NCBI GenBank assembly: GCA_036971475.1
Contig: JBAIZL010000001.1
Coordinates: 108,828,850 to 108,892,849, forward strand
Direction: 5' to 3'
DNA: 64,000 nucleotides
From: Prosapia bicincta
Lineage: Eukaryota > Arthropoda > Insecta > Hemiptera > Cercopidae
The notes under the pieces were generated by a model, which saw only the letters and a program-made list of their open reading frames with translations, ran no database searches and was not told the origin of the DNA. This document shows positions 44,816 to 56,631 of the stretch, piece after piece (position 1 is the first letter of the stretch; every line of letters begins with the position of its first letter). A program made the translations under genes and the position numbers.

Positions 44816-45910
44816 ATGATTGAAAGCATACATATTGCAGTGAAAACTGGAACACATATACTATCTTACTATTCACCATTTTGCTGATGTAGTTCTAGTT
44901 TGGTTGTGAAAAATATGATCGAGCTTAATTTGCCTTTTGCTGGCTCCTGTGTTATTTTTAAGTAGAATCTGCTAGTAGAACTCAACCTGGACTCGTCCCT
45001 GGTTACAAACGAACTACCTCTTAGCTAGCTAAATATGCATTGATTTATTTATTCCCAAGAATAAGTTCTTATGGTGTCGCAATAGGGCTTTATTTATTTG
45101 CATTATTTATATTATGACTTCAAAATTTAATAAAGTATAACATAATCGTCTTCTTTACAATTGTAATGCTTTCTGAAAGTTTGTATACTCATAACAACTA
45201 GTAAACATCAAAATACTATATATATATATATATGTATATATATTTATTGTTTTCAAATAATTTTCCCACGTTTCTAGTTTATAATTTATTCAATATTTTG
45301 TACAATAATATCTTTCTCTCTTGATGTTACCTTTAAAATGTTAATGTAACAAAAAATATTTCCGTAATAAATATTACCCTAGTTATCTTAAATTTCTATT
45401 ATTCTGTTTCTTGAAATATTATTTCTAAAATATATTGAAGATATATTATTCTCAAAAGAATACCAGCAATGTTGCCACGTTCGTTAATGCACTCGTAATG
45501 GTAATACAGTAGTAGCCAGTCAAAGAAGGAGAGGGTTTGGTGGCACTGGAGGATATGCAGCGTCGGTCACCGGCAAGAGGAATATAGGATCAGGGCTTTA
45601 GTAAGGGGCTGGATGTAGTAGAGGTATTTGCAAGGCAGGACGTTTTTCTGGGTGGAACAGTAATAAGGATTTTATGTTGTGTGACTACATACATTTTAAA
45701 CATGAGGGCTGCCTGACTGACTCTCTCCATTTTGAGTTAGATTTTGTCTGTTTACTTGTATAAATACACGTACAGTATGTAGCACGGTTGTAAAGTGACA
45801 TAACAGTGTATGAATGTATATGGAAATATTACTTGAAGGCTAGATTGAATTTATAGTTTCAGAGGGAAGAGCTTAAGACTAAACATAACTTATCTAACTT
45901 AATTGTGTAC
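44816..45910. other. Nothing recognised
   Basis: AT-rich sequence with a short TA run at 45219-45243 and a GC-richer patch at about 45525-45650. Confidence 0.45.
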
Positions 45911-46533
45911 ATGATACAACTTCACAAGATACATGATACAACTTCACAAGATACATGATACAACTTCACAAGATACATGATGCAACTTCACAAGATACAT
46001 GATACAACTTCACAAGATACATGATACAACTTCACAAGATACATGATACAACTTCACAAGATACATGATACAACTTCACAAGATACATGATACAACTTCA
46101 CAAGATACATGATACAACTTCACAAGATACATGATACAACTTCACAAGATACATGATACAACTTCACAAGATACATGATGCAACTTCACAAGATACATGA
46201 TACAACTTCACAAGATACATGATACAACTTCACAAGATACATGATACAACTTCACAAGATACATGATACAACTTCACAAGATACATGATGCAACTTCACA
46301 AGATACATGATGCAACTTCACAAGATACATGATGCAACTTCACAAGATACATGATACAACTTCACAAGATACATGATACAACTTCACAAGATACATGATA
46401 CAACTTCACAAGATACATGATACAACTTCACAAGATACATGATACAACTTCACAAGATACATGATACAACTTCACAAGATACATGATACAACTTCACAAG
46501 ATACATGATGCAACTTCACAAGATACATGATAC
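45911..46533 (+). repeat. 22-bp minisatellite, 28 units plus a partial
   Basis: Head-to-tail units ATGATACAACTTCACAAGAT plus AC, nearly identical to each other. The only clear variant is GATGCAAC for GATACAAC in units 4, 13, 18, 19, 20 and 28. It ends in a partial ATGATAC before unique sequence. The homogeneity implies recent expansion. Confidence 0.97.
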
Positions 46534-49500
46534 TAGGAAAGACTTAATACATGCGATAAATTCATATAAACAAAGACAGGTTACATTTACAATCATTGTT
46601 AACTTAAGAACTTATGTATATTGTTAAAGCGTCCTATGAATAAAATTAAATCAAGCTTATTCTATGAGCCGAGAGGTAGACGACTGGGAGAGGAAGTGCT
46701 AGTTACAAAGGTGTTATGGGCAATCGAGAAGGACTTTGGGACGAGGACAGAAAGTAGGAGGTGTCCATCTGAGTTTGCCAGATCCCTAAGATGCGGGTAA
46801 TATGAGCCCTCGGCTCTACCGAAGAGCTTTGCTGAAGGGGTGGACAAAAAAGCAACTGAGGGAGAGTGGAAGGGAGTTGCGGTGGGGACATTTGACAGGA
46901 ACCAAGGAGGGTTGGAGAGAAGTCTGAGGGAAGAGGATTGGAAAGAATCAAGAGATACCCGAGACGTGTTGGATCAAAGAGGCCACTAAACAGGAGCTGG
47001 ATAAAGAAGGACGGGATGACGTGGTAATAATATACAAGGAAATTATAATATATAGGATCCGACTAGGTCGCTCCTAGCGGAAATGACACGAACTTGTAAT
47101 ATATAATTTCTGTCACTTCTGCTAGCAATAAAACTACCGGTTGTGTATTGCAAAATGAGTTTTAAAAATTCATAACGACCATAGAAGTTCCAAATGAAGT
47201 ATAACTCGAATAAAACACTTTATTTAAACTTATTGACATGATTTTTGTCAACGAGTGTCATAATATGGATGGGTATGTGGCAGCCATATAAATATATACG
47301 AGTTAGGATCTCAGCTTGAACTCAAAATGAACAATGTATGATCTACGTATTTCTAGCAGGTGAAATAAGTATCTACATGTGTGTGTGTGGAGAGGGGGTT
47401 GGTGTATAGAAAGGGAGAGAGAGAGAGGTGAGAGTAACGTTTAGTAAGTTTTCATTCAAGTGACTTTTAAACCAATTAAACAATTTATAACGTCTTTACA
47501 GTTCTTCTAACTCATCATATACATTTTATTTATGAAACAATCATCCCCAAAACGTTCCAATTTATTGTAAACATATTTATCCACATGTTGCTAACATTTA
47601 AAGCATTGTGTTATTTAATCTTCACAGAAATTCAAAAGCGCCCTTTGTTTGTGAAGCAGGAAAATATAACTATTTTTTACTGCAGTTTCTTTTTTCAGAA
47701 AGGTTGTTCATAAACCTATTTTTTAATTTTAAATAATAAAATAATTTTAAATTTATAAAAACATAAAATCTTTCGTAAATTATTTTTGTGTTCATAAATC
47801 TATATTTGTATAGATATTCGTATCTATTCATATGTTTTGATACAAAAAATATGATATTTTTTATAATTGCCTGTAACTAATTTTTGTTTATAGATTTATT
47901 TACAAATATATGATGTAGCAGTATAAAACAGACATTCATAATAATTTATTAATTAAATTCCACGATTAATTATAACAATGATTATAAAAAACATTTCAAC
48001 TACCTTCAACGTGTTGTATCCATAGAAACGTATTCTGTGAATATTACATTTCAGTTTAGTGTTAAGAAAAATTTTAGTTTTTAATTAATAAAAATTATAA
48101 TTTAGTGTGGTTGCAAAATCTAATAATGAAAACCAATTACATTACCCATTTTCTTACAAACACATAAAAATTACATAATGATAGTATGAATATATAAATA
48201 TAGTTCTATTCTTATATATAGTTTACGTGTTGTTAAAATATATATTTCCTACTAGATAGTTTTGATAGGTTACGAAACTTCATAAATGAATTAGTATACA
48301 TAGGTGTTCAACATGTCATATGTATCTGTTACAATGAAATTCAATGGTTACGATAACAATGGAAGTTTTGTATAAGACAATATGGGAAATTAATAGGCCT
48401 ACTTAAAAGTCAATATGAACAAAAAATTATATTTATACAAAAAAACAGTTTATATTTTTCAGTGAAGTTGTTTTCCACCAGGCTAATAATGGCGACTATC
48501 ATGCGAAATTATTTGACATCTTTTCTTCCTCACCTTAGCATATAGATAAAGTTTGGCATGAGTATGATAATAGCAGGAGGTTTATCGGAGATAAGATTAA
48601 CTATAAGTTAAGACTAGACATAATATTTTGCATTGTTTGGAAATAAAGGAACAAATAAGGTTTTCAGAATGAAAAGAAATTGGTCTCTGAGGTAGATAAT
48701 AGAAAATAGGTTTTATCACACTAAATTAAGTAAACTTCTTGAGAATAGACCTTATGGTATACATTGAGCTGAGTCTGCAACACTGTATGAACGAGTGGCT
48801 GATAATGCAATTGCCATGTTCTTGCTCATACATGAATACCATAAATATTTAGAAAACATTGAGGTTAAATTCAATATTATTTTACTTATGGTGTACATTA
48901 CCCCTTGAAGCTGACTATATTCTTTATGTCTATTCAAAGCAGTTCATGTTTAGTGCAATACAATTTTCATACAGTATACCTCTGAAAATAATGTTTAGAA
49001 TGTTATTAAATGGGTAATAGGTAACATTTAGCTGGATAGTGTGGACGAAAGATTTGGTTATTGGATGCATTTTCTAAAAACCAAAATTAAGTCAAACAAT
49101 TTCATAAAAAAAGATTTATTGAAATAGAAATAAATTAATGTAATTAGTAACTGTTAGAAAGATATTTAATTATAATTTGATTACTTACAATAAATATAGT
49201 ATACAAAACTAAGTATTAAATCAGTTCCTCTATAACATAACCTATATCATAAAATCAGCTGTTATATGAAATCATATGTTATTGCTTTGTTTACTTTGGA
49301 TACTTTACCAGTTATATGATCAAACTTACTACTAATAAAGAATATTTACAGAAAGGAAAATGATTGTCGGGTGATACTAGAAGCCTGTTCGATAAAATTG
49401 TCTGTTATTACGTAGTAAAATCAACAATACAATATTTCTAAATATATAAAATATTTCATTTTAAATTAAAACATTTTTAAATGTTGTCTAAACATTCTCT

Positions 49501-50048
49501 AAACAATCTCTGAGTGAAGATGAAAAGAGTTGAACATTAACCGCCCTGTTTAGCATTCATAAATCTTTGAGATTAATCTCTTTTACGTCTGTATTGTTAC
49601 AATCTTTCGTGTGAATTCCCAAGTCATCACAAAACGTTATACCGATTTATTCCCATGCAAAATTCCTAGATGTGCTGCACCATGGAGGTTAAATCTCCAG
49701 AAACATTCTAATTTCTAAGTTTTCAATATCTAGTCAAACCCGAATATGCATAAAATCCTAGACCATATGTGTTAGCTGAACCTAACAGTACACACATTTT
49801 TTTAATAGAAATTACATGTTAATTATAAGCTATTTAGGTGATACGCTATTGCACATAATTTATAATTTTGGTCTTAGAGCCTTATCACAGATGCATATAA
49901 AACAGTGCTAATGTAAAAAAAATATTGAAAAACTAAAAAAGATACAGGCCTATTTACCAGACAGAAGAGTTATTTTACAGCATTCATAGTTTCTTTATAA
50001 AACTACGGTATATTACATTACAATAATATGTATGATATTATTACAATG
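46534..50048. other. 3.5 kb with nothing firmly recognised
   Basis: About 46660-46980 is GC-richer and purine-rich on the plus strand; Ser/Pro/Leu-rich open frames on the minus strand there carry no domain. A short GA run lies near 47415. Words near 49215-49290 recur at 51498-51560 (see findings). Confidence 0.45.
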
Positions 50049-50514
50049 TAAAGGGTGATTCAGTAATAGCGCCTGGATTGATATATCAAATTACGCGACG
50101 TATTTTAATGAAAAACTAAAACTAAATACAATAAAATGTTCTTCTAACCTTTCGATTTCAGGTATGAAAGATGATGTCATGCATTTGTCCTCCTCTACAG
50201 CTCTGGTAAGCAACAACTTTCTCCATGAAATTAACTTTTACTGCACGAAAAGTTTCTACTTTTAATTCGCCGATAACTCGACGAATTTCCTTCTTGAAGT
50301 CATTTATGTTTCCTAGTAAATTGGAATATACCAATGACATCACATGACCCCACAGATGAAAGCCACAAAGCTTCAAGTCACACGACCTTGGTGGCCGTTG
50401 GTGGTCGGATTTACGAGAAATAACGCGATCCTGCAACAGTTCACGGAGCAACATAATTATTTCGCAGGCAGCGTGGCAGCCTTTTAAAAATCTCCCTTTT
50501 TGAACCACCCTATA
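50049..50514 (-). mobile_element. Internally deleted IS630/mariner-type transposon
   Basis: The 462-bp element 50051-50512 has 12-bp terminal inverted repeats, AAGGGTGATTCA at the left and TGAACCACCCTA at the right (10 of 12 positions matching), with TA on each side (50049-50050 and 50513-50514). TA duplication and AGGGTG-type ends fit the Tc1/mariner superfamily. The element keeps only its C-terminal transposase end, joined near the right terminus, so it is non-autonomous. Confidence 0.8.
50158..50508 (-). pseudogene. IS630/mariner-type transposase, C-terminal fragment
   Basis: The open frame of 116 codons reads a GTG inside the right terminal repeat and runs to within about 107 bp of the left one. 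Residues 27-50 (DRVISRKSDHQRPPRSCDLK and onward) match the region around the third catalytic acidic residue of the DDE family; the Asp in RSCD is at 50377-50379. HLWGHV and the RGGQMHDIIFHT end are also typical. The usual W before PPRS is R here, and the TP after RSCDL is missing, signs of decay. The first two catalytic acids and the DNA-binding part are gone. The frame is continuous only because an internal deletion fused the C-terminal part to the end of the element. Confidence 0.82.
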
Positions 50515-52320
50515 AAACTAGAAGGTATTCAGTTAGCTTGGATTCATTTATAAATACAAAATATCCCCGAGTATTAGTAATATAATAATGGAGTAAAAAT
50601 ATCAGCCATAACCGGGTACTTTGTAGTTGTACTAACGAAGCTAAATGTATTACTTGTTCTAGTTTGAAAGAAAACTTTTAATTTATAAAATTTTCTATTA
50701 CATTGATATAGATGTTTTATTTACAAAATTTTTAATTCTGAGGCTTAGGCACCAAGTTTTATTCCGTATACCTGAGAACATTCTACCTTCACAAGGTGAA
50801 TGTACTGGTAGCTACCAAAAACATTATTTTTACCTCCAAACTTGATTAGTTTTGATCAATAAATATTGTTATTTGATGATCATAAAAGTTTTTAAATAAC
50901 CTCTAATAGAAGCTTTTTCCGTAAAGATTTTATGTAAAAGATTTAAAACAAACTTTTAAATATAACGCATTTAGCTAAATCCATTTAAACTAAATCAATT
51001 TCACGTCTAAAGTGTTTCAAGTTTTAAAAAAAATTCAATAAAAATTCATGCACTCAACCCGAAAGTGTTTAAATCATTATTTCAATTATATTACTTTACT
51101 ATGTATTATCATATGCTATTTTCACCTTTTTGTGATCAAATTGCATAGGCAAATAGACAGTAATGAAATCGTAAAAATAATTTGGTTCCTGCACTCGATG
51201 AAGTCCCGACAGATGTAATCAAAAAAATATAACTAATAGTTTCGCAAACTTTTCATTGTAAATCGTTGAAAATATGATGGTATAAATTTTTATTAAATTA
51301 TTACAACTTATTTAAGTATTTATTCAGTTCTTCAAAAAGTATAAGATTTGCCTAAACATGTTTTTCATTAAAAAATTGGAATAAAATACATAACTTATTA
51401 TTATACTGCATTATTTATATTGAGATATATCAAAATAAAAAAAAATGATGTATTTATTAGCTGATCCAAACTATTTAATAATAATTTACGTGTGAAACGG
51501 CTGTTCTACAACATAACCTATAACACAAAATCAGGCGTTACATGAAATCATATGTTATCATTTAATTCACTTTGACGTTACTCATAAGTAACCTGAAGGA
51601 AATATATGCTGTAACGTAAGCGTTTCAGAAATAGCGTGACGCAAAAGCAATGATGTAATCTCATGTTTTGTTCACCGCTCGTAAAGAAGTTATCACTTCA
51701 AAAATAATCTATGAGTTTCATTTCACATTGTTTTATTCGGAAAACAATGAAACTACGAAGCTTATTTCTTCGTAATTCCTTCCAAGCTTTAAAAAAAAAT
51801 TCGACAGTTAGAAGTACCTTGTCTTATATTACTGGTAGGGTTAACGTTAGATTTATTATTTGTATTTATCATAATATTTGTAGCTTGTTTCTAAACGCTT
51901 GAAGAATTCATACAGTACATTCCTTAACATGTGACCACAGCTGTATCTTATAGAATCTTAGAATCATGTGATTATACGTAGATAGTTATTGACTTATTGA
52001 GAAGTTACAATTATTATTTACGATAACATTTTTTAATAAAATTCTTTTATATGAAAACTATACCAATAATGGAAATTAATGGTTTAATCAGTTAAAAAGT
52101 ATTTTGACAGTGTAAATTAAAAATAACACTTAATTTAATAACGTTTATACATATAATAAAAATATATTTTAGTTTAATTATTAAATAAAATTATAAAATT
52201 ATATTAATTACAATATTTATAATAATCAAAATGGAATACTTGTATAATACACAAAAGGAATTATAGGTACCGGCTAAGAAATAGGCAAATGAAAACAACA
52301 GATGCAGACTAGCCTCGATG
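50515..52320. other. Nothing recognised
   Basis: AT-rich sequence with no supported gene. A 63-codon frame at 51711-51902 has no motif. Confidence 0.5.
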
Positions 52321-52373
52321 TCGATGTTACATTTATCAGTGGTTGGTTATCACTACTATTACTGCTACAAATA

Positions 52374-52410
52374 CTGATGAAGGAATCATCTTCGTGAAAC
52401 TAGTCTGTAT
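52374..52410 (+). ncRNA. Hammerhead ribozyme-like motif with GUC triplet
   Basis: CTGATGA (52374-52380), a 15-nt helix II candidate AGGAA/TTCGT with one mismatch, GAAA (52396-52399), self-complementary CTAG (52400-52403), then TC (52404-52405) giving a GUC triplet, the most common natural cleavage site. Helix I is weak (ATA with TGT, one wobble pair). Unlike the other motifs here there is no extra T after the core. It lies 20 bp left of an inverted-repeat hairpin of the same general family. Confidence 0.4.
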
Positions 52411-52427
52411 GTTAAAACAAGTAAAAG

Positions 52428-52632
52428 ACATACACAAGACTCACAAATTAATCATTTATTTACTCATACTTGTTTCAATGACAAAGTCATCATCATCCGT
52501 GATTGTTGTTACTACAATCTCTACCGAGTTGTAAGTTAGAGTTTGTAGTAGCAACACTCAATAATGAGGATGCCTTTGTCATTGAAACGTGTATGAGTAA
52601 ATAAATGATTAATTTGTGAGTATTGTGTATGT
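52428..52632. mobile_element. Inverted-repeat hairpin with hammerhead-like cores
   Basis: Arms 52428-52500 and 52555-52632 share CACAAATTAATCATTTATTTACTCATAC in inverted form. The minus-strand core reads CGGATGA, T, helix II GATGAC-TTT-GTCATT, GAAA and CAAG; the second core base is G for T. The plus-strand partner reads ATGAGGA, T and a weaker helix, then GAAACGTG. The centre has a further small inverted repeat (GTTGTTACTACAA with TTGTAGTAGCAAC). Confidence 0.6.
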
Positions 52633-52640
52633 CTATTATT

Positions 52641-54648
52641 TGTTTCATCATAACCTCACAAGCTAAGCTCAAAGAATAGTTGTATGTCAGTATGTATTAT
52701 GAAACTAGCGTGTAGCGATATTTGAGTGAACTATTTTAAAATTTACCGTTGTTGTATTAACTCAGTAATAAACCTATAATACTGAAACACATGAATGAAT
52801 GCATGAATAGGCTACAGTAAATGCTACTTAGATACTTCCTAACGAATTCTAGGGATATATGAAAATAATAACAAAGTAATTGCTAATAATAAACAAAAGG
52901 GAAGAAAAAACTCATTATTAAATAGAAACAAAATTGAATGACCATAGAAAATGCTAAAGAGAATTATAGTTAAAAAAAGAAATTAGAATACATAATCCAC
53001 AACAAGTATAAAAGAAAAACAAAATAGAATTGATTTGATGTAAACAAATTTATTCAAGACACGAAATTAAATGTCCATTTTCCTTTTTTGCGATTATTAT
53101 TACAATAGACAAAACAAAAACCACATGAAACAAGCAAATAATTCAAAATAAAATTATAATTTTTAACAAAGAGTATTAAAAAACTAAAAGAATAAAAAAT
53201 CAATAACATTTTAATGCAAATGTAAAACCGTAATAATAAACATTAATAAATCCCTAAACTAATACAAAAATAATTTAATTTAACACTTAGATAAATTTAG
53301 AAAAAGTATCACAAAATCACACTTAAAATTTGTGAATCGAGGAAAACACTAATAACACACTAACTTAATAAAGCCATAAAATCACAACCAATTAACCATC
53401 CATACCATTCGAATTCACTATGTTTGCTTACAATTTCTATATAAACAATAAAGGTTCGTATTAAAAAAAATATCAGTATAAATAAAAACTATTCATAATG
53501 ATATGAATCGTTTATTTACGGAGAAAGGAAATATTACCGAAGTAAAATGTAGAAAATGGCTGAAATAAACGAAAACAATAAGTAAACAAAAAATAAATAA
53601 ACAAATAATATATGGATTAGACCCACACTATGTGCACAGTGTAAAACTAAATAGATTACAAAATAATTAAATGACATTAATATTTAAAATAGGTCGTAAA
53701 ATAATTTTTTTAAACTTTGATATTGTATACACAAATATCAGTGTATTCTTTGACACACAGGACACACATTTGAAAAAAATATTAAAGTAAGTATAACAGG
53801 ACAGCATGAGGAGGACATAAAAATTAAATATTTACCTAATATAACGAAGTAAAGAAAATCAGAAATAAAAACAATAATTAAACATCAATTAACAGCCGCC
53901 AAATTGTTCATGCAAAGAAGAAGCAACGCTAATAACGTTGCGACACAAATAATGCCACCATGTTTACTGCTGTAATAAAAATACGGTGACAGAAGAAATA
54001 ACGTCAATAAATTATATTTGTAATAAATTTAAAATTACCAAACTTGTGTGAGTGATAGTTATTGTGTTTATGAGTTATGTAACACACAGTTAAACAGTTT
54101 GCGTAATGTTTGTGTAACTACAACTTCGAAATTCATTAGGTTATTAACTGTGGTATTTTATACCGTGTCACTTCAAGATTTAAACAATAATGTAACGACA
54201 CTTTGACAAAGTTGTGATACTGTTTAGTGTTACTTGAGGCGGTTTCACAATCCCCTGACCGTATGGACTAAAACTTTTGTATAAAGACTAATGAGAAAGG
54301 AGTAAAGTGCAATCCAGATTTAACCTGAGTAAAATTACACAAATTAATATTATTTGTCATACGATATTTCCAATTGTTATAAATATATTAACAATTACTT
54401 CAATCTGGTACAAATATAACAATATATGAGTAGACGGCAATTATATGAGCTCAAAATTAACTTCTTAGAAGTGCAATAAAGATAACGTTCGAAATTGAAT
54501 TTGTAAAAATAGATAACATTATCTAATTCCACAAACACGATCTTAATATGTAACTTTTTCCAAATAACTTACTATAATTCATTAGAATAAGTTTCTTACT
54601 TGAAGATTGAATGGAAAATTTTATTACACTTTTTGGTATAGTAATTTT
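52641..54648. other. AT-rich sequence, nothing recognised
   Basis: Very A-rich on the plus strand from about 52850 to 53680. No supported gene or RNA. Confidence 0.5.
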
Positions 54649-54649
54649 G

Positions 54650-56600
54650 AAGTAGTTAATAACTCTCAGGATTTTATAACTTTTGTTGTTTATGTAATAA
54701 TAGTAAAACATTTATTACATATTACACACTTTATTCCATAAAGCCTATTATCAGTTACGAAATTCTTCTAATAGCTTTTAGTATTTTTATTCTATACTGG
54801 GGAAATGCATTTAAATAATTTGTCAGGACAGACTGAAAGAATTATTTTTATCCAGTCGCATTTGGAAAAAATATTATGGGACATACAATTTATTCGAGAG
54901 AAAGGGACTAAAAATAAATGCTATATTTATATATATATATGTTACTATTTATATATATATATACACACACACACATATATATATATAAAATTTAAAAAAT
55001 TTCAAAAACAAGAATACTTTTATTGCATATATTATTCAAGCAATAATTTCTAATAACTATATTACAAGAAAACATATCACAATATTTAATATATATATAT
55101 ATAGTAACAAAACCATATATAGCAAAACCTTTATTTACAAGAATTTATAGGTAATTTGTAAACGAATTTTTAGTTCAATGGATTTATTTTAATTTTAATT
55201 GGAAACATATTTTTGATATTATTTTAACAAAATCAGGGTAGTGTTGTGTTTGGAATCATCATGTGGATTAAAAACTCATTAATCATTTGAAAAAATGTTA
55301 TATCAAAAGAAGATAAATATTGATTTTCTTTTTAATTCTGTAGAGAATGGAATTAACAGCAGAGTACATTAATGGAAGTTGGGTTTTACGCAAAGAAGTA
55401 AAATAAATCTTCTTTGCGGCAATGTAATTAATCACCAACGCTAAACCTTCTCAGTGGCTCCGAGATACCGTGGAGATTTAAAAAGGTATTTAAAGATTTA
55501 ATAAGAAATAATCTTTTAAATTTTCGAAATAAAAATTATAGGTAATTTGTGTTACGCCATAGGATAGTTTTATATTAACAATTATAATGTAATTGTATAG
55601 ATAAGGTGGGCGTTAAGAATACATCGATGATTGCTTACTTGTGATGTTATTTTCTCTTTACTCCTGTCTTAGTTTTTTTATTGAACCAAAATACTATTAT
55701 TATATTTTAAGACCTGATTAAACCCCGTATTCTAAATTACAACCGTTGGAGTAGTAACCAAATTACGTTGAATACTTCGCTATAGTTAGGGTTATAGCTA
55801 CTGCTTGCTTTGTCCCAAATATCTCCACGACGTAATTCCTATTTCTTGCAGTAGTTCTAAGACGTAATTCTTTTTCTCGTAAAATATGCCAGTATGTACC
55901 CAATCATCATGGATCAAACTCCTAACCTCTGCAAACCCTCTCTCTTTCAGAATCTCTCTCTCAAAGTTTTAAAAGCTCTAGTTTTCTGAAATCTAGGTTA
56001 GGTCAGATGGATTTCATTCACACAGCCACCATAAAGCGTGTACAGCCACCTCCAGTAGCTTAGTCGTAAGAGCAGATCCGAATTGGTTTACCCCTCCGAA
56101 GAGCTCATATTATTTCTTCGGCGTTCAATTGATCGAGAGCCTGGAAACAGAATTTAAGTCCTTCAGAAGGAAATGGAAACTGTCTTGGTCTACTTCCGCT
56201 AATGCTAACTCACACTTCCTCTTTCATCTTACTCATCGGTGACCAAATTCACAAATTTTCCGCTCAATGCCTCCTTTACGGAATGAATATCTTAAAACTG
56301 CCAAAACGAGAGGAATTATTTTAACCTGAGATTCTTCTTTAGTCCATCTTCAAATGTTTTATGTCTCTTGCTACTTGTTTTCTAGTAACCGAAGCAACTC
56401 GGAAGGTATGATGATCGAGACAAGGATCAACCTCGGCACATAGATTGCGGAACAAATCCATCTCATCAGTTCCATATCCTGCTTCGAGCCTATTTCTGCT
56501 CTCCATTGCCAATACGTAGCTATGGTATTTTTGCTTTACCCTTCTACGCTTCTACGTCAGAGCAACTTTCTACGCTGAAAAATTTTCATTAATTTGTGAT
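54650..56600 (+). repeat. Large diverged tandem duplication, unit A
   Basis: Aligns along its length with 56632-58425. Shared landmarks are CACTTTATTCCA, TGTAGAGAATGGAATTAA, GAAGTTGGGTTTTACGCAAA, TTTGTCCCAAATATCTCCAC, ATGATGATCGA and the TTTTCATTAATTTG end. No reading frame is conserved between units, so the duplicated sequence is probably non-coding or an unrecognised repeat. Unit A contains an insertion at about 54930-55105 that unit B lacks. Confidence 0.8.
54930..55105. mobile_element. Hairpin-family remnant inserted in unit A
   Basis: TA and CA runs flank TTTCAAAAACAAGAATACTT, an ATTCAAG stub and CTATATTACAAGAAAACATA, sequences shared with the arms of the hairpins at 13969-14242 and 19022-19270. 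The ribozyme cores are gone. The paralogous unit B has no counterpart, so it gives an empty-site comparison near 56915. Confidence 0.65.
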
Positions 56601-56631
56601 GAATAAGTTTTTAGTATATGTAATAACTGTG

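Noticed and set aside
45911..46533. Regular 22-bp array as a CRISPR-like structure
   Set aside because: Units are head-to-tail with no unique spacers and the context is eukaryotic; it is a minisatellite.
46662..46951. Overlapping Ser/Pro/Leu-rich minus-strand frames as a gene
   Set aside because: Two overlapping frames of similar quality with no domain, in a purine-rich stretch beside a minisatellite; composition explains them.
56052..56095. tRNA-like A box (TAGCTTAGTCGTAAGAGC), possible tRNA-derived SINE
   Set aside because: No B box or cloverleaf follows at the right distance, and the paralogous sequence near 57887 does not preserve the box.
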